A DNA stretch of 64,000 nt from Costus lasius. Taxonomy: Eukaryota > Streptophyta > Magnoliopsida > Zingiberales > Costaceae. The notes beneath the pieces were generated by a model, which made no database searches, was not told where the DNA came from, and was given only the letters and a program-made list of their open reading frames with translations. Both the position numbers and the translations under genes were made by a program. Location: positions 48,822,596 to 48,886,595 of the forward strand of contig CM050454.1 in the NCBI GenBank assembly GCA_027563935.2. The letters are read 5' to 3'. This document shows positions 19,957 to 30,989 of this stretch, in pieces (position 1 is the first letter of the stretch; every line of letters starts with the position of its first letter).

Positions 19957-20368
19957 TAACGCCTCACGTTCGAGGGCATTACTCTTGGCTCACTCGCCTC
20001 TTCCTCTTAACGACGCTCCTCTTTCGGTGATCTGCTTCACGCAAAGAGAGGGAGTTCGAAAGCCAAGAAAAGCATCTCATCTCCTTCACACGGTTAGGAG
20101 ACTTGGAGAACTTTGCTAGCACAAAGATCAACAAGGAGTAGGCGATCATACATCTTGTGTGCGCACGCTTTGGAGGAGAGCCACATCGCCCTCTTGCTTC
20201 CAAGTCGCCATACAAGAAATGGCATTGGTATGTTTTCGTTTGATCTATACAAGTTCATGAAGTTGATCATATATTCATGCATGCGATTCCTTAAGAAACC
20301 CTAGCTTCCGCTATGTAAAATATTCTACATGCGCATATTAGGGTTTCGCCCCCTTAGGGGAACCTTCA

Positions 20369-21194
20369 GTAGGTTCCTCTGACGCTGGTAGTGCTGACCA
20401 AAGGTCATCACAAGCAGTGAGTGGCACTTAGCAGTGCATCGCTGCTACCCAGGTCATTGTAATGGATATCGACATCAACATCCCCATCATTGCAACTAGG
20501 TACAAATGCATTACAGTCTCTTTGCCGAACTGATATCCGATTGGACAAGTGTGTCTCAACTTGTTTTCACCCAATCACATGGCTATGACTAAATCAGGTT
20601 CTCACCTGGGTATGGCCATACACATTCAGTCATAGAACCATAGAGGAGCTCCATGGATATCAAGCTTCCTTCAGGAAGGGGCAAATCCTTTGTTTGTCCA
20701 TTGACCTTCTCATATGGGTCGTGAGATGCTCAATGACAACCGTTATTACCCCCCAACTATGGCGAGGTGTTAGGTTGTATCAAAGCATATCCCTAACTAT
20801 ATAGAATGGCCAATGACCTCAAGTTAAGGGATCAATGCATCTCTTGTCACTTGTGAGGATAACTCATGACACCAAGTCATAGCCTCATAGCAGGTTGGTC
20901 CAGTATATCCACCACTGATATACACATATGTCTGCGTTAGCACCTCGTGCCTAACCAGCCCATATACTAGTCTCACAAGTACCAGAGCTGTCCCATATCC
21001 ACTCAGGTACATCGACTGGGGACAATCATTTGAGCACAGATCCAATCTATCTCCAGGGACATTGTCATGTAAGTACACAATCGCAGGTGTAGACAAACAA
21101 TTATAACGACAATGCCAGAAAGATATATATGAATATTAGAGTCAAGTAGTACAAAGATGGACCAAAACTAGGTCCTAGGGCATATACACCAACA
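20369..21194 (-). repeat. Copia-C LTR, right part
   Basis: Matches 22598-23420 of the solo Copia-C LTR and ends CACCAACA, the reverse complement of the LTR start TGTTGGTGTATATG. The remaining 1.1 kb would lie left of the window, beyond the nested Copia-A block. No polypurine tract follows, so it is either a solo LTR or the 5' LTR of a minus-strand element. It interrupts the protease region of Gypsy D. Confidence 0.75.
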
Positions 21195-21421
21195 GACATG
21201 CTCCCTATTATTCTGGGGAGACCTTTTCTTGCTACTGCAGGCGCTGTCATGGATGTCAAAAATGAGAAACTATCCTTGAACATCTGTGGCAACATTATTC
21301 AATTTGATTGAACTGATACCTTGAAAAAACCTTCTCAAGAAGGAACATGCTGCAGTATTGACGTTGTGGAGGAAGTTATATAGAATGATGAGCTGCCCGG
21401 GACGAAAGTAGAACCATTGAA
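21195..21421 (+). pseudogene. Gypsy D protease fragment (copy 1)
   Basis: About 90 percent identical by eye to 30762-30986 of the second copy. It carries the pattern LPIILGRPFLATAGAVMDV typical of the end of Athila-type protease domains. An in-frame TGA and other changes interrupt it. The left edge is the Copia-C LTR insertion and the right edge is an internal deletion. Confidence 0.7.
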
Positions 21422-23720
21422 ACTTGCACCAACAAACCGTACCATGAATGCCAAGAGCTATATGTTGGGAAACCCCGGGGACATTTTACAATTTTCAGAG
21501 TTATGGACATACATTTTTCGCAGCGGAAGAATGTCCCCGAAACAGGCCAGTCCCAAAAACCCAGTGAAAATCGCAAGCAAGGGAGTCAACACGATCAGTT
21601 AGGAAATACCTTAAGAGCAATGTAGAGCGATGCCAATGTAGGCGCCCAAGTGTGCGCCCTCTGCAATCTCACACACACGGATCTCTTGAGTTCTCTTCTC
21701 CCACGCCCGGTGCTAGCCTCGGGAAGAAGATCCAAGCCTTAGTTCTCTTCTTGAATGCTTGCGCCACCTCCAAGGTAGAAGCGCCAATTGAAGAAGAAGA
21801 GAGGAGAAGGGAGAATGCCGCCAAGCCTTTCCTTCTCTTGCGCCAAGGAGGAAGAAGGGAAGAAACTCGCAGTTATGGAAGAAGATGCGCCCTTGTCCCA
21901 AGCCTTTCGCCCCTCCTCTTGTGTTCACGCCTTCAAGGATTGATTACGCACAAGAGGGGGCGACTAGGGTCATATTTATAGGGCAAGAGGCGGTTAGGGT
22001 AATGGCTAGGATCATGACAAGTGTAGGGCTAGGATGAGTAGGTTTGAGATAAGGAAAGTCTCCAAGACATTTCCATAATTCTCATTCAACCTTACCTTTT
22101 GTTCCCACGCCTTTCCTTGTGCACCAAGGCCTTGCCTTGCGTCTCAAGCAATGCCATAGAGGCATGCATTCCATCCTAGGAAGAGAGGGGGAGGCGCCCT
22201 TTACTTCCATAATGAAGCAAAGGCGCCAACATGACCCCATTATGCCCCTAGGCGCCTAATGGTTCATGTTTCTCCCCATTATACCCTTTTAGCCTCTCAT
22301 CTCTTCATGAGAACTTGTTATTGTGCCTCATTGGATAATGAGGTAGCCCAAACATCATTGCATAGGTTGATTAAGCACTTGGATCCAATCCAATGCAACC
22401 CTAATCCAAATGTGACCAACCATGGTCAAACACGGGTCAACCTGCCAAAAATGAAGTTTGGCTCCAATAACATTCTTCCATCTCATCAGGCCCATTGACG
22501 CTGATGAAATCTCCCAATTAGATCCAAGTTATCCAATAACTCGATCATAAGGCTTCCCGATCAATACGAGAACTCAAGTATCAAGGTGTGCGACCCTGTA
22601 GGTTCTTCTGACGCTGGCAGTGCTGACCAGAGGTCATCACAAGCAGTGAGTGGCACCTAGCAGTGCATCGCTACTACCCAGGTCATTGGAATGGATATCG
22701 ACATCGACATCCCCATCATCGCAACTAGGTACAGATGCATTACAGACTCTTTGCCGAACTGATATCCTATTGGACAAGTGTGTCACCACTTGTTTTCATC
22801 CAATCACATGGCTATGACTGAAACAGGTACTCACCTGGGTATGGCCATACACTCTCAGTCATAGAACCATAAAGGAGCTCCATGGATATCATACTTCCTT
22901 AGGGAAGGGGCAAATCCTATGTCTGTCCATTGATCTTCTCATATGGGTCGTGACATGCTCAATAACAACCGTTATGACCTCCCAGCTACGGCAAGGTGTT
23001 AGGTTGTATCAAAGCAAGTCCCTAATCATATAGAATGATCAATGACCTCAAGTCAAGGGATCAATGCATCTCCTGTCACTTATGAGGATAACTCATGACA
23101 CCAAGTCATAGCCTCATAGCGGGTCTATCTAGTATATCCCCAATGATATAACCATGTGTCTGCGTTAGCACCACGTGCCTAACCAGCCCACATACCAGTC
23201 TCTCAAGTACCATAGCTGTCCCATATCCACTAAGGTACATCGACTGGGGATTATAATTCGAGCACAGATCCAATCTGTCTCCAGGGACATTATCATGTAA
23301 GTACACAATCGCAAGTGTAGTCAAACAATGATAACGACAATGCCAGAATGATATATAAATATCAGTGCCAAGTAGTACATAAGTTGACCAAAACTAGGTC
23401 CTAGGGCATATACACCAACACTATAAAGCACGCACAAATTTTGGCACGATAAGCGCATAACAAAGAAAGAATTTTGTGAGGGAGACAAAGTACTTCTAGT
23501 TAATTCAATACTTTGATTGTTTCCAGGAAAGCTTCGAACGAGGTGGTCCGGTCCTTTCACAGTTCAGAAAGTTCAACCTTATGGTGTTATCACGATTTGG
23601 ACAGAACGAACTGGGAGTTTCACAGTAAACGGGCACCACCTCAAGCATTACTTTGAAGATGAGCTGGTTGAGAGTGAGGAAGTTTTGGCTCTCTCAGACC
23701 CCCCGGATTTGAAACTTTGA
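21422..23720 (+). pseudogene. Gypsy D integrase C-terminus, split by an LTR
   Basis: The coding pieces are 21422-21462 and 23421-23720. After removing the solo LTR the frame runs into a region like KLRTRWSGPFTVQKV followed by GSFTVNGHHLKHYF. This is the end of Athila-type integrases, which lies outside the catalytic core. The pol stop is at 23718. Soon after comes GGGAGGCAACCCA, a common motif just after pol in this group. Small lesions are present before 23517. Confidence 0.7.
21463..23420 (-). repeat. Solo Copia-C LTR (TSD CTATA)
   Basis: A 1958-bp LTR with ends TGTTGGG...CCAACA. On the minus strand it begins TGTTGGTGTATATGCCC and ends TTTCCCAACA. CTATA flanks it at 21458-21462 and 23421-23425. 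It matches 33798-35274 for its first 1.48 kb. It carries no internal region. On the minus strand CTTAAG followed by GTATTT near 21612-21601 could be a splice donor in the position equivalent to family A, but no ATG precedes it. Confidence 0.88.
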
Positions 23721-23992
23721 AAACTATTATGGTCGAGCTATTGACCCTAAACTAGCGCTCTTGGGAGGCAACCCAAGTTTTTGCTTGATTTTTTGTTTTT
23801 TATGCATAGTTTCTCATTGATGATAGTTAATGTTTTAGACAGTTGCTTTGCTTTTCATTTTATTTTAGGTTTTCTAGAGGGAATTGCTACTACTTTGATG
23901 TCTCTGTATGATGTACAATGAAGATGTAGCGCATGGGAATTTTTCTAGATTTTTCCCGGATTTTTCTGACTGAATAGTGCAAATCACGACCT
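23721..23992 (+). other. Gypsy D spacer after pol
   Basis: Non-coding sequence between the pol stop and the palindrome array. Apart from the GGGAGGCAACCCA motif near 23764 I see nothing in it. Confidence 0.5.
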
Positions 23993-24310
23993 GGTGAACC
24001 CCATGGGGTTCACCCGTGAAGTGCACTATACATAGGCGCCCATACTTTGTGACCAGTGAGTTTCAAGGCCTGGTGAACCCCGTGGGGTTCACCAAAATTT
24101 CTACACACGCAGGGCACGCAGGGACCCACCAGTGAGCTTCACAGGCAGGTGAACCCCACGGGGTTCACCATCTTTCTGGACTACAGAAAGCTCAGAAAAC
24201 AACCAGTGAGCTTCACTGGTCTGTGAAACCCAGCGGGTTCACCCGTGCTTCTGTAACCACAGTCCGACCACAGAGAACATCACCGGCTAGTGAACCCAGG
24301 CGGGTTCACT
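23993..24310 (+). repeat. Palindrome array 1 (five units), Gypsy D
   Basis: Five palindromes of the form GTGAACCCC-NN-GGGGTTCAC lie at 23993, 24072, 24148, about 24222 and 24289, which is 67-79 bp apart. The first three are near-perfect 22-bp inverted repeats and the last two have weaker stems. The spacer sequence between units is also partly repeated (CCAGTGAGCTTCAC). Confidence 0.85.
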
Positions 24311-24791
24311 AGATTTTCAAGTGGTGTTCAGCCATGCTAGGGCACGCGCACGAGTTTCCACCGTCGCCCACAAATCTCGCCGAGATTCCTTCAATCCCGC
24401 AGCTATTCCTTCTTTCCAAACACAAAGAAGATCTCTCCAGGTCAGATCCAAACTTCCTTACAAGCGAGATAGGCCTCATCTCAGTTTCGCCCCTGATTTT
24501 TTGCATCGCCGGACTTTGCGAGCTTTTCCGCCGCCGTCTCCCGATTTTGACGAAGCCGACCAGATCGTGCCACCTCCTCTCCCTCTTAGCACTTGAGGAA
24601 GATCTCTAGAGGTTTGATCAAGTTTTTCCCTTCACCCAGTCAGATTTCTTCTTCGATCGATTTTGGATTTCCGTTTCTCCACGGTTTCTTGAGATTCCGC
24701 CGATCCGCCGTCCGCCTACGTTTTCCATCACATCACCAGCCAGATCTTCTTCCTCAAAGCTTCCCTACTGATCTTGATCTATTTCAGCAGC
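24311..24791 (+). other. Leader of the Gypsy D third ORF
   Basis: Contains short overlapping ORFs in two frames, none with recognisable similarity. It ends with GATCTATTTCAG at 24776-24787, a good splice-acceptor match four bases before the next ATG. Confidence 0.45.
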
Positions 24792-26279
24792 ATGCCTCCA
24801 CGAACAAATGTAATGGCTACCAAGCAGACCTCACGCCCTCAATTGGCGCTGTCTGATTCGTCTGGTACCGACGATGAGGAGTACGAGCCGACACCTACAC
24901 CTCCATCTCTCCGACCATCTTCGACGGTGACTCCAGGCTCTTCTTCCTCTCGCCATGGGCGCACTCCTTCCTGCCGATCACAGCCATATGCCTCTCCCCC
25001 AAACGAGTTCGGGACTATCTTTCGCGACGCTGACAAAGAACAACACTATCAAATATTGTGCCAGCGCCGGGTCCTCAACACGAGGTACCTTGATAGGGGG
25101 ACATTGCAGATGCTAGGGATGTTGGACGATGTTGACATGATGTATTCTGCAGTGGGTTTGGAGCAGTTCCAGCGACAATTTTCTCCCACCTATGTTGGCG
25201 TGACTTTGGAATTTCTGAGTTCTTTGGAAGTGAAGGCCGACCCTATTCTCGAGGACGATCAGGGCGTTTGACATTTCGGTTGGGTAACATCGAACATACC
25301 CTCACTCTCTCACAATTGCATGTTATTTTAGTTTTCCGGAGCCTTGTGTACGCAGGGTCCCCACTGAGTTTAGTGAGCAAGGCTTTTGGGGCGCAATTAC
25401 GAACGAGCACATCTATTCCGCTCGCATGGCCCGTGCATCTAGTTTATGCAACCCTGTGCTCAAGTATGTCCACCGCGTATTGGCCCACACCTTATTTGGC
25501 CACGGTGAGAGTGATGGTATGGTTCGGCAAACCGAGCTCTTTTATCTCTGGTGTATGCTTCACAGTTTTCGAGTGGATTTCGGGTTTTATTTGGTAAAGC
25601 AGTTCAGCCGCGTTGCCTGCTCTCTGAAAGGGGCGATAGTGAGTTTTGTGGTTTGATCACACCTCTAGCAGTTTCCTTGGGTATTATACCATACGGCACA
25701 CTGGAAGCCACTGGCAGCAACAGGCTCGATATCGAGTCTTGCGTTGCCATGAAGCTGATTGTTCACAAGGGATATTCCTATTGTATGACATTCAAAGGGA
25801 GCCCATTCTGCCTTCCACTACCGAACCCAGAGTGCACATCAGTCAGAGTCCATGGAAACTGGCGCATCCAGCCAGTTGAGGACGCATAGCCCGATCCAGT
25901 CGACACTGCAGCACCAGCACCCGGAGCATTTTCCTTTGGTGGCACCTCCTCTCATGATTCTATGATGTCTGTGTTGCAGGAAATCAGGGAGGAGCAACTC
26001 CATCAACGGGAGATGATTGATAACCTAGACATCACCATTACCCATATCCAGCAGAACCAATCTTCGCATTGGGAGTCCATGGAAGCCCACATGCAACGAC
26101 AACACAAGATGATGGGCTCTGTTTGGGAGAAGATATCGATCATGGAAGACCGGCCATGCGGACTCTCCGAGGAAACAATAGCCTGCATGAACATTTCTTT
26201 TGATGAGGAGGCCGAGCCAGATTACACCGGACGCGGGAAGAGCAAGAGCTCCAGGGCTTCTGGCTCTCATCTTACATGA
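24792..26279 (+). pseudogene. Athila-type third ORF (env position), frameshifted
   Basis: From ATG 24792 the conceptual protein has a Ser/Pro-rich N-terminus. Next comes FRDADKEQHYQILCQRR and FSPTYVGVTLEFLSSL, then NPVLKYVHRVLAHTLFGHGE with VRQTELFYLWCML, then LITPLAVSLG and NRLDIESC. These match the Athila ORF family (Pfam ATHILA, PF03078) as I know it. At least three frame changes, near 25265, 25400 and 25640, and a TAG at 25887 break it. The last 100 residues or so (25962-26279) are Gln/Glu-rich and look like a coiled coil. It lies between pol and the 3' LTR, where retroviruses carry env. I see no membrane segment, so an envelope role is not supported here. Confidence 0.7.
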
Positions 26280-26905
26280 GAATCGTATTGAGATATATAC
26301 TCTCTTAGTTATTCTTTAAATTCCTTTCTGTTGTTGGGGAGACACTGCATTTGTCAAAAAGGATATGTTATCAACTGCTGAGCATGAATTAAAAAAAAAC
26401 AAAAAAAAAATTTGCAGCCTTAGATTCCTCTACTTGGCACTGCGAAAAATTGGCAGTGGTACCGAAGGACATGAGTTGAAATCTAAGGGATGTGAGGTTG
26501 AAATCAATAAAAAGACTCCTCTACTTGGCATTACGAAAAATTGGCAATGGTACCTAAGGTTATGAGTTGAAGTCCAATGCAATAATCAATATATCATACT
26601 CCACAAAAAGCATCTGAGTTAACCCCAATGATTTGATTTGGAAAGATTAGAATTACAAAAGTGTAGTGTGTAGGCTTGATTGAATCCTATGTTTGTTGCT
26701 AACTAGGTTGTTTAGCATCTAGTTATTGTGGGATCAAACTGTTGAACACTTGAAGCAACCATTTACTTAATTTCTCCTAATTAGATCTTCGATTGCTATT
26801 GAATGTTTTTCTAACTTGGAAGTATATCTCAATACAAAAGATTGCTCTTATACTTATCTTGTATTTCATCTTATTTTATTGCTTGAGGACAAGCAAAGAT
26901 TTTAG
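26280..26905 (+). other. Gypsy D 3' untranslated region
   Basis: Holds an A-rich stretch (26391-26411) and a two-copy tandem repeat of about 91 bp (starts 26427 and 26518, CCTCTACTTGGCA). The GCTTGAGGACAAGCAAAG motif near 26881 commonly precedes the polypurine tract in Athila and Tat elements. Confidence 0.6.
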
Positions 26906-26912
26906 TCTGGGG
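26904..26912 (+). promoter_or_regulatory. Gypsy D polypurine tract
   Basis: AGTCTGGGG ends a few bases before the LTR start TGATGCC at 26918. It matches the usual site in this group. Confidence 0.7.
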
Positions 26913-26917
26913 TATTT

Positions 26918-28422
26918 TGATGCCTTGCATTTTAGCAGTAATTTTCATGGACATTTCATGCTAATTCTAGGCTTATTTTAATACTTTCATGCCCTTTTTA
27001 GGCTAAATTACTTGATATCTTTGGAATCTTCACTTTTTGGCACTTTTATGGAATTTCAGGTAAAAACGCCCTTTTTCGACATATTTTGAAGATTCTAAGG
27101 CCATGGGATGATTTCTTGTATGAAGATGAGGTCACACGTCAAATATGAGCTTAAACGGAGTCAGCCTGAAAAATACGGCCAGGTGAACCCCATGGGGTTC
27201 ACCAGATTCTTCGTCAGCCAGTAGAGGTCCAGAAAGCATCACGGCCAAGTAAATCCCACTGGGTTCATCGGTTTTCACTTTGGCCGAGATTTGTCTAGAG
27301 AGAAGCACGGGTGGGTGAACCCCACCGGGTTCACCGCGCTTCTATTCGTCCGAACTCAAAGAGGGAATCGCGGGCAGGTGAACCCGGCGGGGTTCACCCG
27401 TGATTCCAACCCAGTCGCGAACGAGACCGAGTTCCACTCGGTTTTTCCATGATTTCTCACTCGTTATGAGTCCAAATTTAGCAAGTGAGGTGTCTATGGA
27501 AAGCTCTTTCAGAGGCAAACAAATGGAATATAAAAGCCCCAATTTTTCATGCCCTAACTATTGAGCATTCACATGAAGAAGCGACGCGGGTGGAAGAACA
27601 CGGCGACAGAGGTGACTTTTGGTGATTTTCGGAGATTGAGACACACGATCATCGCGATTTCTTCAGGATTCCTTCGGTTCATCGTCTCCTTCCCCTTAGC
27701 TTCGTTTTCTTATACTTTTCATTTCATTAAAAGATAGATTTTGATCGTTTCAATGACGATGGTAGCGTAAACCCTATTTCGGGGCTTGGTGGGAACCCTT
27801 TGATGATTTCAATTGCAAACTTTGTATCTATTTATGTAATTTGGTATGAATTGTGAGCATATTTTACTTTGACATATTTATTTCGTGGTTTTACCTTGGC
27901 TGAGTAATTGCGCGTGTTAGCCGTTATGATTCATATCGAGAGAAGGATCGTAAGGGTCAAACCTCTGAGTAAAACTTGCGAGACCTCGACATGAGAGTGC
28001 TTGGTCTTTGCTCAAGGATTTCATAGTCTGCCATAGAACTTATTGGGTTCGTCTTAGAATGATCCACCGCGAGAGTAGGAGGTCGGTCTAAAATAAACAC
28101 CGGGGTGTTTCACTTGAGAGAGGGCACCTTGTACCCTAGGGTTAGACTCCTTGTGCAAAACCAATAAGCCAAATAAATAATATCTTTCTTGTGCAATTAT
28201 GATTATCATCGTGGTGGAAGCCGTAGCCCTGAATTCTCTCTTTTATCTTTTCTTTACCAAAGTAGTTGCACTTGTTTATTTTCGATTTCCGTATTCAAAA
28301 ACCCACGTTTCGATTCGCCTAGCTATTAGGACTCGGACTTTCTAGTACTCAACCTTGTTTCCTGTGGGATTCAACATCTTTTATATTACTTCGACATATC
28401 TGTGCACTTGCGGAGCGTGTCA
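26918..28422 (+). repeat. Gypsy D LTR, shared by two internal regions
   Basis: A 1505-bp LTR from TGATGCC to GCGTGTCA. Upstream is a polypurine tract, which marks a 3' LTR. Downstream is a primer site, which marks a 5' LTR. It contains palindrome array 2. The rest is AT-rich without ORFs of interest. Confidence 0.78.
27182..27398 (+). repeat. Palindrome array 2 (four units), within the LTR
   Basis: Units at 27182, 27248, 27314 and 27377 have the same GTGAACCC...GGGTTCAC core as array 1, with spacings of 66, 66 and 63 bp. The second unit is degenerate. The array begins about 265 bp into the LTR, so it probably lies in U3. Confidence 0.85.
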
Positions 28423-28428
28423 AGTTTT

Positions 28429-28446
28429 TGGCGCCGTTGCCAGGGA
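28429..28446 (+). promoter_or_regulatory. Gypsy D primer binding site (Asp tRNA type)
   Basis: TGGCGCCGTTGCCAGGGA starts six bases after the LTR. This is the usual primer site of Athila and Tat Gypsy elements. Confidence 0.85.
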
Positions 28447-28583
28447 ATAAGGGTTGATATTAGTATACTTCCGAGAATTGGTAGACTAGGCCTTAGGTTA
28501 GATTTTTCTTACTGCACTGCTATTTTCTTTATCTTTTTATTCACTTGCTGTCTTAGAACTTTATAATTTTGACTTACCGTTTT

Positions 28584-30989
28584 ATGCGAAGAAGTTCTAG
28601 GGCAGGTACATTCTTTGACATTGATCCAGAGATTGAGCGCACCTTCCGGACAAGAAGGATGCAAAATGAAATTCTGAAGAAAGAAATCATAAACCATCCA
28701 GGAGGAGAAAATCAGATGGAACACATTCAACTTGAAGTGAACAATGACTGAGTACAACAACCGATGGGCAACAACTATAACAACAGGATATTGATAGAAT
28801 ACTCGACACCTTACACTTACAGTTTTCAATCAGGAATTGCTAGGCCTGTTGTTGAGGCCAATAACTTCGAAATAAAACCTGCTCTTCATTCTATGGTGCA
28901 ACAAAACCAATTTGGTGGTTCTCCTCTTGTGGACCCCAACATGCACCTTTATATTTTTTTGGAATATTGCGAGATGTTGAAAATTAATGGAGTGTCTGCT
29001 GATGCTATCAGGTTGCGACTATTTCCCTTCTCTCTGAGGGATAGGGCGAGAGCTTGGCTGCACACACTACCTGCTGCTTCGATAAGAACATGGGCAGAGC
29101 TTTCTCAAGCCTTTCTCTCCAAGTACTTCCCTCCATTAAAGACAATCCAATTGTGAAATCAGATAACGAGCTTCATGCAAAAGGATGGAGAGTCTCTATA
29201 TGAAGCTTGGGAGAGGTTTAAGGAGCTCCAAAGGATGTGTCCACATCACGGTGTTGAGACTTGGGTTTTGATCCAAACGTTCTACAGCGGTTTGGATTAC
29301 AACACGAGGCTTACAGTGGATGCTGCAGCAGGAGATGCTTTGATGAATAGGAGAGTAGAAGACGCAATGAACCTTCTTGAGGATATGGCGATTAACCATC
29401 ACCAATGGACATCTGAGAGAGGTACTTCTACCAAGAAGTCAGGTAAGTATGACCTAGACTCTCTTACTGAACTCACGGCTAAGGTGAATAATTTGACTAG
29501 GAAGCTTGACTCTTGGTCTGTTAATTCTATGGACGTTAACGCTATTTCTTGTGAGGTATGTGGAGTTGTTGGTCATGTAGGGGCAGATTGTCAGGCGGGA
29601 GATGGACAAATGGCTACGGCTCATCCTGAGTAGTTGAATGCAGTTAGAAACTTCAACCAGAACAATAACCCTTATTCCAACTACTACAATCCAGGATGGC
29701 GCAACCATCCAAATTTCTCTTACCGAACAATTCAGCCTGGACAAGTTCCACCACAGTAGACCCAGCCCCCACAAAGAAACTTTAGGCAACCCCAACAGAA
29801 TAATTTCAGACCACCAGGATTCCAAGCCAGAAACTACAATACACCGCCGCCACCACCGTAGCAACAGCCAAGGCCCAACAATGATTCAAATCTGAGCAAG
29901 CAACTTGAAGGACTTACAGACATGATGAAGATGATGATGACACGGATGGACTCCTTGGAAACACACAATAAAATACTAGAAAGTTAGCTAGCCCAGCAAG
30001 CTGGCTCATCATTGAGAGTACCAGGGAAGCTACCATCCCAGCTAGAAGTAAACCCGAGGGAGCAGTGCAATGCAATCTCCACTCGGAGCGGCAAGCAATT
30101 GGAAGATCCAAAGATGCCAACAGATGACAGGATAGAAGAGATAATACCAAAACCTGTGGAACCGCATACTAATGGGACACCGGTGGCACCTGAGCCAGTT
30201 GAGGTGGAGCGGCCCTATGTGGGACCGCTAGCATATAAGCCACCGATTCCCTTTCCACAGAGGCTTGTCAAGGCTAAATTGGACAAGCAGTTTGGTAAGT
30301 TTTTAGAGGTTTTAAAGAAACTTTATATTAACATCCCTTTCGTTGATGCTCTTTCGTAGATGCCGACTTATACAAAATTTCTTAAAGATATCTTATCAAA
30401 CAAGAGGAAGCTAGAAGATAAAGGGACCGTTGCACTTACTGAGGAGTGCAGCGCCATCATCTAGAACAAGCTCCCTCAGAAGCTTAAAGACCCAGGCAGT
30501 TTTTCCATACCATGCCAGATTGGGGAGATGTCTTTTCAGAGAGCTTTGTGCAATCTAGGAGCCAGCGTTAGCCTCATGCCACTATCACTACGTAAAAGGC
30601 TAGAATTAGGGGACTTGCAACCAACTAATATTTCCATACAGCTTGTAGACAGATCTGTATGCCACCCCGTTGGTATTTTAGAGGATGTACCTGTTAAAGT
30701 AGGAGATTACTTTATTCCTACTGATTTTATTATCTTGGAAATTGATGAGGATGACAGGCTCCCTATCATTATGGGGAGACCTTTTCTTGCTACTGCAGGC
30801 GCTGTCATGGATGTCAAGAATGGGAAACTCTCCATGAACATCTATGACAACGTTATTCAATTTGATTTAACTGATACCTTGAAAAAACCTTCTCTTGTAG
30901 GTACATGTTGCAGTATTGACGTTGTTGAGGAAGTTATACAGAATGATGAGCCGCCCGGGATGAAAGTAGAACCATTGAATGGATGCTAA
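28584..30989 (+). pseudogene. Gypsy D gag-protease with eight stop codons
   Basis: One frame runs from ATG 28584 to the stop at 30987 with no frameshift but eight internal stops. TGA lies at 28749 and 29154. TAG lies at 29631, 29757, 29859, 29985, 30357 and 30462. The translation starts MRRSSRAGTFFDIDPEIERT. It has the retrotransposon gag pattern (FPFSLRDRARAWLHTLP...FLSKYFPP), a single knuckle CEVCGVVGHVGADC, and then an Athila-type protease. The protease reads CNLGASVSLMP where the family has CDLGASVSLMP, so the catalytic Asp is lost. The stops fall at positions where relatives have Gln or Arg. Sequence related to pol stops after 30989. Confidence 0.85.

Larger units (their letters stand above)
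1..20368 (+). mobile_element. Outermost Copia-A LTR, split by nested insertions
   Basis: Three separated pieces, 1-443, 18133-18262 and 19962-20368, read as one family-A LTR when the inserted elements are removed. The pieces rejoin exactly at two target duplications, ATGTG and TAACG. The right end has the family terminus CCTTCA at 20368, followed by GTAGG, a likely right target duplication. The left end lies outside the window. No internal region is visible, so it may be a solo LTR or the end of a longer element. It is more diverged from the young A copies than they are from each other. It sits inside a Copia-C LTR that resumes at 20369. Confidence 0.8.
21195..26917 (+). mobile_element. Gypsy D, first internal region (3' part, decayed)
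   Basis: Athila-like Gypsy sequence in the order protease fragment, integrase C-terminus, non-coding stretch with palindromes, a third ORF, polypurine tract, LTR. Reverse transcriptase, RNase H and most of integrase are missing between 21421 and 21422. A solo Copia-C LTR is inserted at 21463. Confidence 0.75.

Noticed and set aside
21652..21981. 109-codon ORF in the Copia-C LTR, partly repeated at 34086-34316
   Set aside because: It lies in LTR sequence antisense to the element, with low-complexity Arg/Glu content and differing starts between copies.
24792..26279. Envelope glycoprotein in the Gypsy D third ORF
   Set aside because: The position fits, but I see no signal peptide or membrane segment, and the similarity is to the Athila ORF family, not to envelope proteins.
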